64,000 nucleotides of DNA from Sabellastarte sp. h YS-2021. Taxonomy: Eukaryota; Annelida; Polychaeta; Sabellida; Sabellidae. Numbering within the stretch: the first letter of the stretch is position 1; every line of letters begins with the position of its first letter. The stretch lies in assembly GCA_964017235.1 (NCBI GenBank), contig OZ024931.1, positions 125,747,530-125,811,529 on the forward strand, written 5' to 3'. Below are positions 62,240-64,000 of the stretch, one piece after another. The position numbers and the translations under genes were made by a program. The notes beneath the pieces were generated by a model. The model had not been told where the DNA came from, searched no databases, and saw only the letters and a list, made by a program, of their open reading frames with translations.

Positions 62240-64000
62240 CTAGAGGATCGCTCGCAAAAAAAAAGATAATGTTTTTGCATAGCAAAAACAAAGCGTCCCG
62301 AAAAGGCTATAAAGGTGAGTGCTAAAGTATTAAGAAAATGCTTCGTTTCTAGCCTTATACTGTTGTGGCAACCAAAGTCAGCGCAGTCTGCTCTATCTAG
62401 CACGGTTTTCAAGATATAAGCATTTTTGTGTTTTGCAAAAAATAAAAAAATTAAAAATGTCCGCTATATTTGGCGAGACAAAAATATTTTGAAAATTGGC
62501 ATGGCTACTCTACAGAGATACCCAGCAGGTCCAAAATTTTGTTGAGTTCGCTCCATATAGCACAGTTTTCGAGATATAAGCATTTTTGTGTTTTGCAAAA
62601 ACTTTGAAAATTCAAAATGGCCACCATTTTTGGGGAGACAAAAATTTTTGTCAAGAACACTGCCGCGGTGTGTATCTCCCGCCGAGCATTAAAGCAGAAG
62701 AAATAGCTTTTCCGAGATATTCACAATTTTTCATTTTCGTGTGTGAAAGCTCTTCCAAAAGTAGGTGAATGAGTTATTTGAGAAAAATTGGCTATCTGCA
62801 ATACTATTAAGAGATAATTCACATTTACTCATTTTGAGTAGGTGAATAATTATCTATGGGTCTGAAACTTCACCAAGTGAAAGCTCTCCCAAAAGTAGGT
62901 GAATGAGTTATTTGAGAAAAATTGGCTATCTGCAATACTTTTAGAGATAATTCGCATTTACTCATTTTGAGTAGGTGAGTAATTAGCTATGGGTCTGAAA
63001 CTTCACCATGTGAAAGCTCTCCCACAAGTAGATGAATGAGTATTTGATAAAAATTGGGTATCCGCAATACTTTTACAGATAATTAGCATTTACTCATTTT
63101 GAGTAGGTGAATAAATAGCTATGGGTCTGAAACTTCACAGAGTGAAAGCTCTCCCAAAAGTAGGTGAATGAATTATTTGAGAAAAATTGGCTATCTGCAA
63201 TACTTTTAGAGATAATTCACATTTACTCATTTTGAGTAGGTGAATAATTAGCTATGGGTCTGAAACTTCACCAAGTGAAAGCTCTGCCAAAAGTAGGTGA
63301 ATGAGTTATTTGAGAAAAATTGGCTATCTGCAATACTTTTAGAGATAATTCGCATTTACTCATTTTGAGTAGGTGAGTAATTAGCTATGGGTCTGAAACT
63401 TCACCAAGTGAAAGCTCTCCCAAAAGTAGGTGAATGAGTTATTTGAGAAAAATTGGCTATCTGCAATACTTTTAGAGATAATTCGCATTTACTCATTTTG
63501 AGTAGGTGAGTAATTAGCTATGGGTCTGAAACTTCACCAAGTGAAAGCTCTCCCAAAAGTAGATGAATGATTAATTTGAGAAAAATTGGCTATCTGCAAT
63601 ACTTTTAAAGATAATTCGCATTTACTCATTTTGAGTAGGTGAGTAATTAGCTATGGGTCTGAAACTTCACACAGTGAAAGCTCTCCCAAAAGTAGGTGAA
63701 TGAGTTATTTGAGAAAAATTGGCTATCTGCAATACTTTTAGAGATAATTCGCATTTACTCATTTTGAGTAGGTGAGTAATTAGCTATGGGTCTGAAACTT
63801 CACCAAGTGAGAGCTATCCCAAAAGTAGGTGAATGAGTTATTTGAGAAAAATTGGCTATCTGCAATACTTTTAGAGATAATTCGCATTTACTCATTTTGA
63901 GTAGGTGAGTAATTAGCTATGGGTCTGAAACTTCACCATGTGAAAGCTCTTCCAAAAGTAGGTGAATGAGTTATTTGAGAAAAATTGGCTATCTGCAATA
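62240..64000 (-). mobile_element. Second copy of the 133-bp-satellite Helitron-like element, cut by window end
   Basis: From CTAGAGGATCGCTCGC on, near-identical to 26541 onward: same 3' hairpin, same 169-like units (62345..62735), then the 133-bp satellite. Upstream sequence differs (CAAATATAA), which fixes the CTAG terminus. On the minus strand the host base after CTAG is T. The 5' end lies beyond the window. Confidence 0.75.
62743..64000 (+). repeat. 133-bp satellite array, second locus
   Basis: Same monomer as 27043..35066, about 9.5 units to the window edge. Variants include AGATGAATG and CCACAAGTAG changes. Confidence 0.93.

Noticed and set aside
1-64000. tRNA, rRNA or other structured RNA genes
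   Set aside because: No cloverleaf or rRNA-like segment recognised by eye; a covariance-model search would be needed to exclude them.

Overview
The window is eukaryotic, AT-rich animal DNA. The evidence is one spliced gene with canonical GT..AG introns, DIRS-type retrotransposons, satellite-bearing Helitron-like elements and MITEs. The mix (DIRS with inverted termini, rolling-circle-type elements carrying ~170-bp satellites as described in bivalve genomes) suggests a marine invertebrate, perhaps a mollusc. The species assignment is inference. No bacterial-style operon, CRISPR array, rRNA or tRNA was recognised.

Host gene. Fifteen in-frame exons (9141..46219, + strand) encode the C-terminal ~517 residues of a medium-chain acyl-CoA synthetase (ACSM-like, adenylate-forming superfamily), ending in a stop codon. 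The first ~60 residues (targeting peptide and first exon) lie before the window or were not found. The largest intron (26398..42555, 16 kb) is almost entirely mobile DNA.

Mobile DNA, left to right. (1) 1..9124: a decayed DIRS copy (A), split by a 5.96-kb Helitron-like element (741..6700) whose body is ~31 copies of a 169-bp satellite. The right end of copy A stops 16 bp before an ACSM exon. (2) 11.0-25.7 kb: introns with a pogo-like MITE, an inverted-repeat-rich element at 12.5-15.4 kb and several short tandem repeats. (3) 26541..35933: a second Helitron-like element on the minus strand, carrying a 133-bp satellite plus units related to the 169-bp satellite. A second copy of the first element (28346..34098) is nested in it. 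(4) 35952..41483: a complete DIRS element (B) with all reading frames open. (5) 41.5-46.2 kb: a hairpin-ended repeat, the last three ACSM exons and a large-TIR MITE. (6) 47689..51158: DIRS copy C, decayed and internally deleted. (7) 53360..62117: DIRS copy D, a second DIRS family with frameshifts, interrupted by a 3.25-kb insertion full of a 351-bp repeat. (8) 62240..64000: the start of another copy of the 133-bp-satellite Helitron-like element.

How the parts relate. The DIRS elements encode an ORF1/gag-like zinc-binding protein, RT-RNase H and a tyrosine recombinase. They end in inverted repeats plus an internal complementary region that repeats both termini in reverse, which is the hallmark of DIRS circular replication. 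The Helitron-like elements carry no protein gene here and are satellite carriers. Nesting gives a relative order: decayed DIRS A and the 133-bp element are older than the 169-bp element inserted into each; DIRS B looks youngest.
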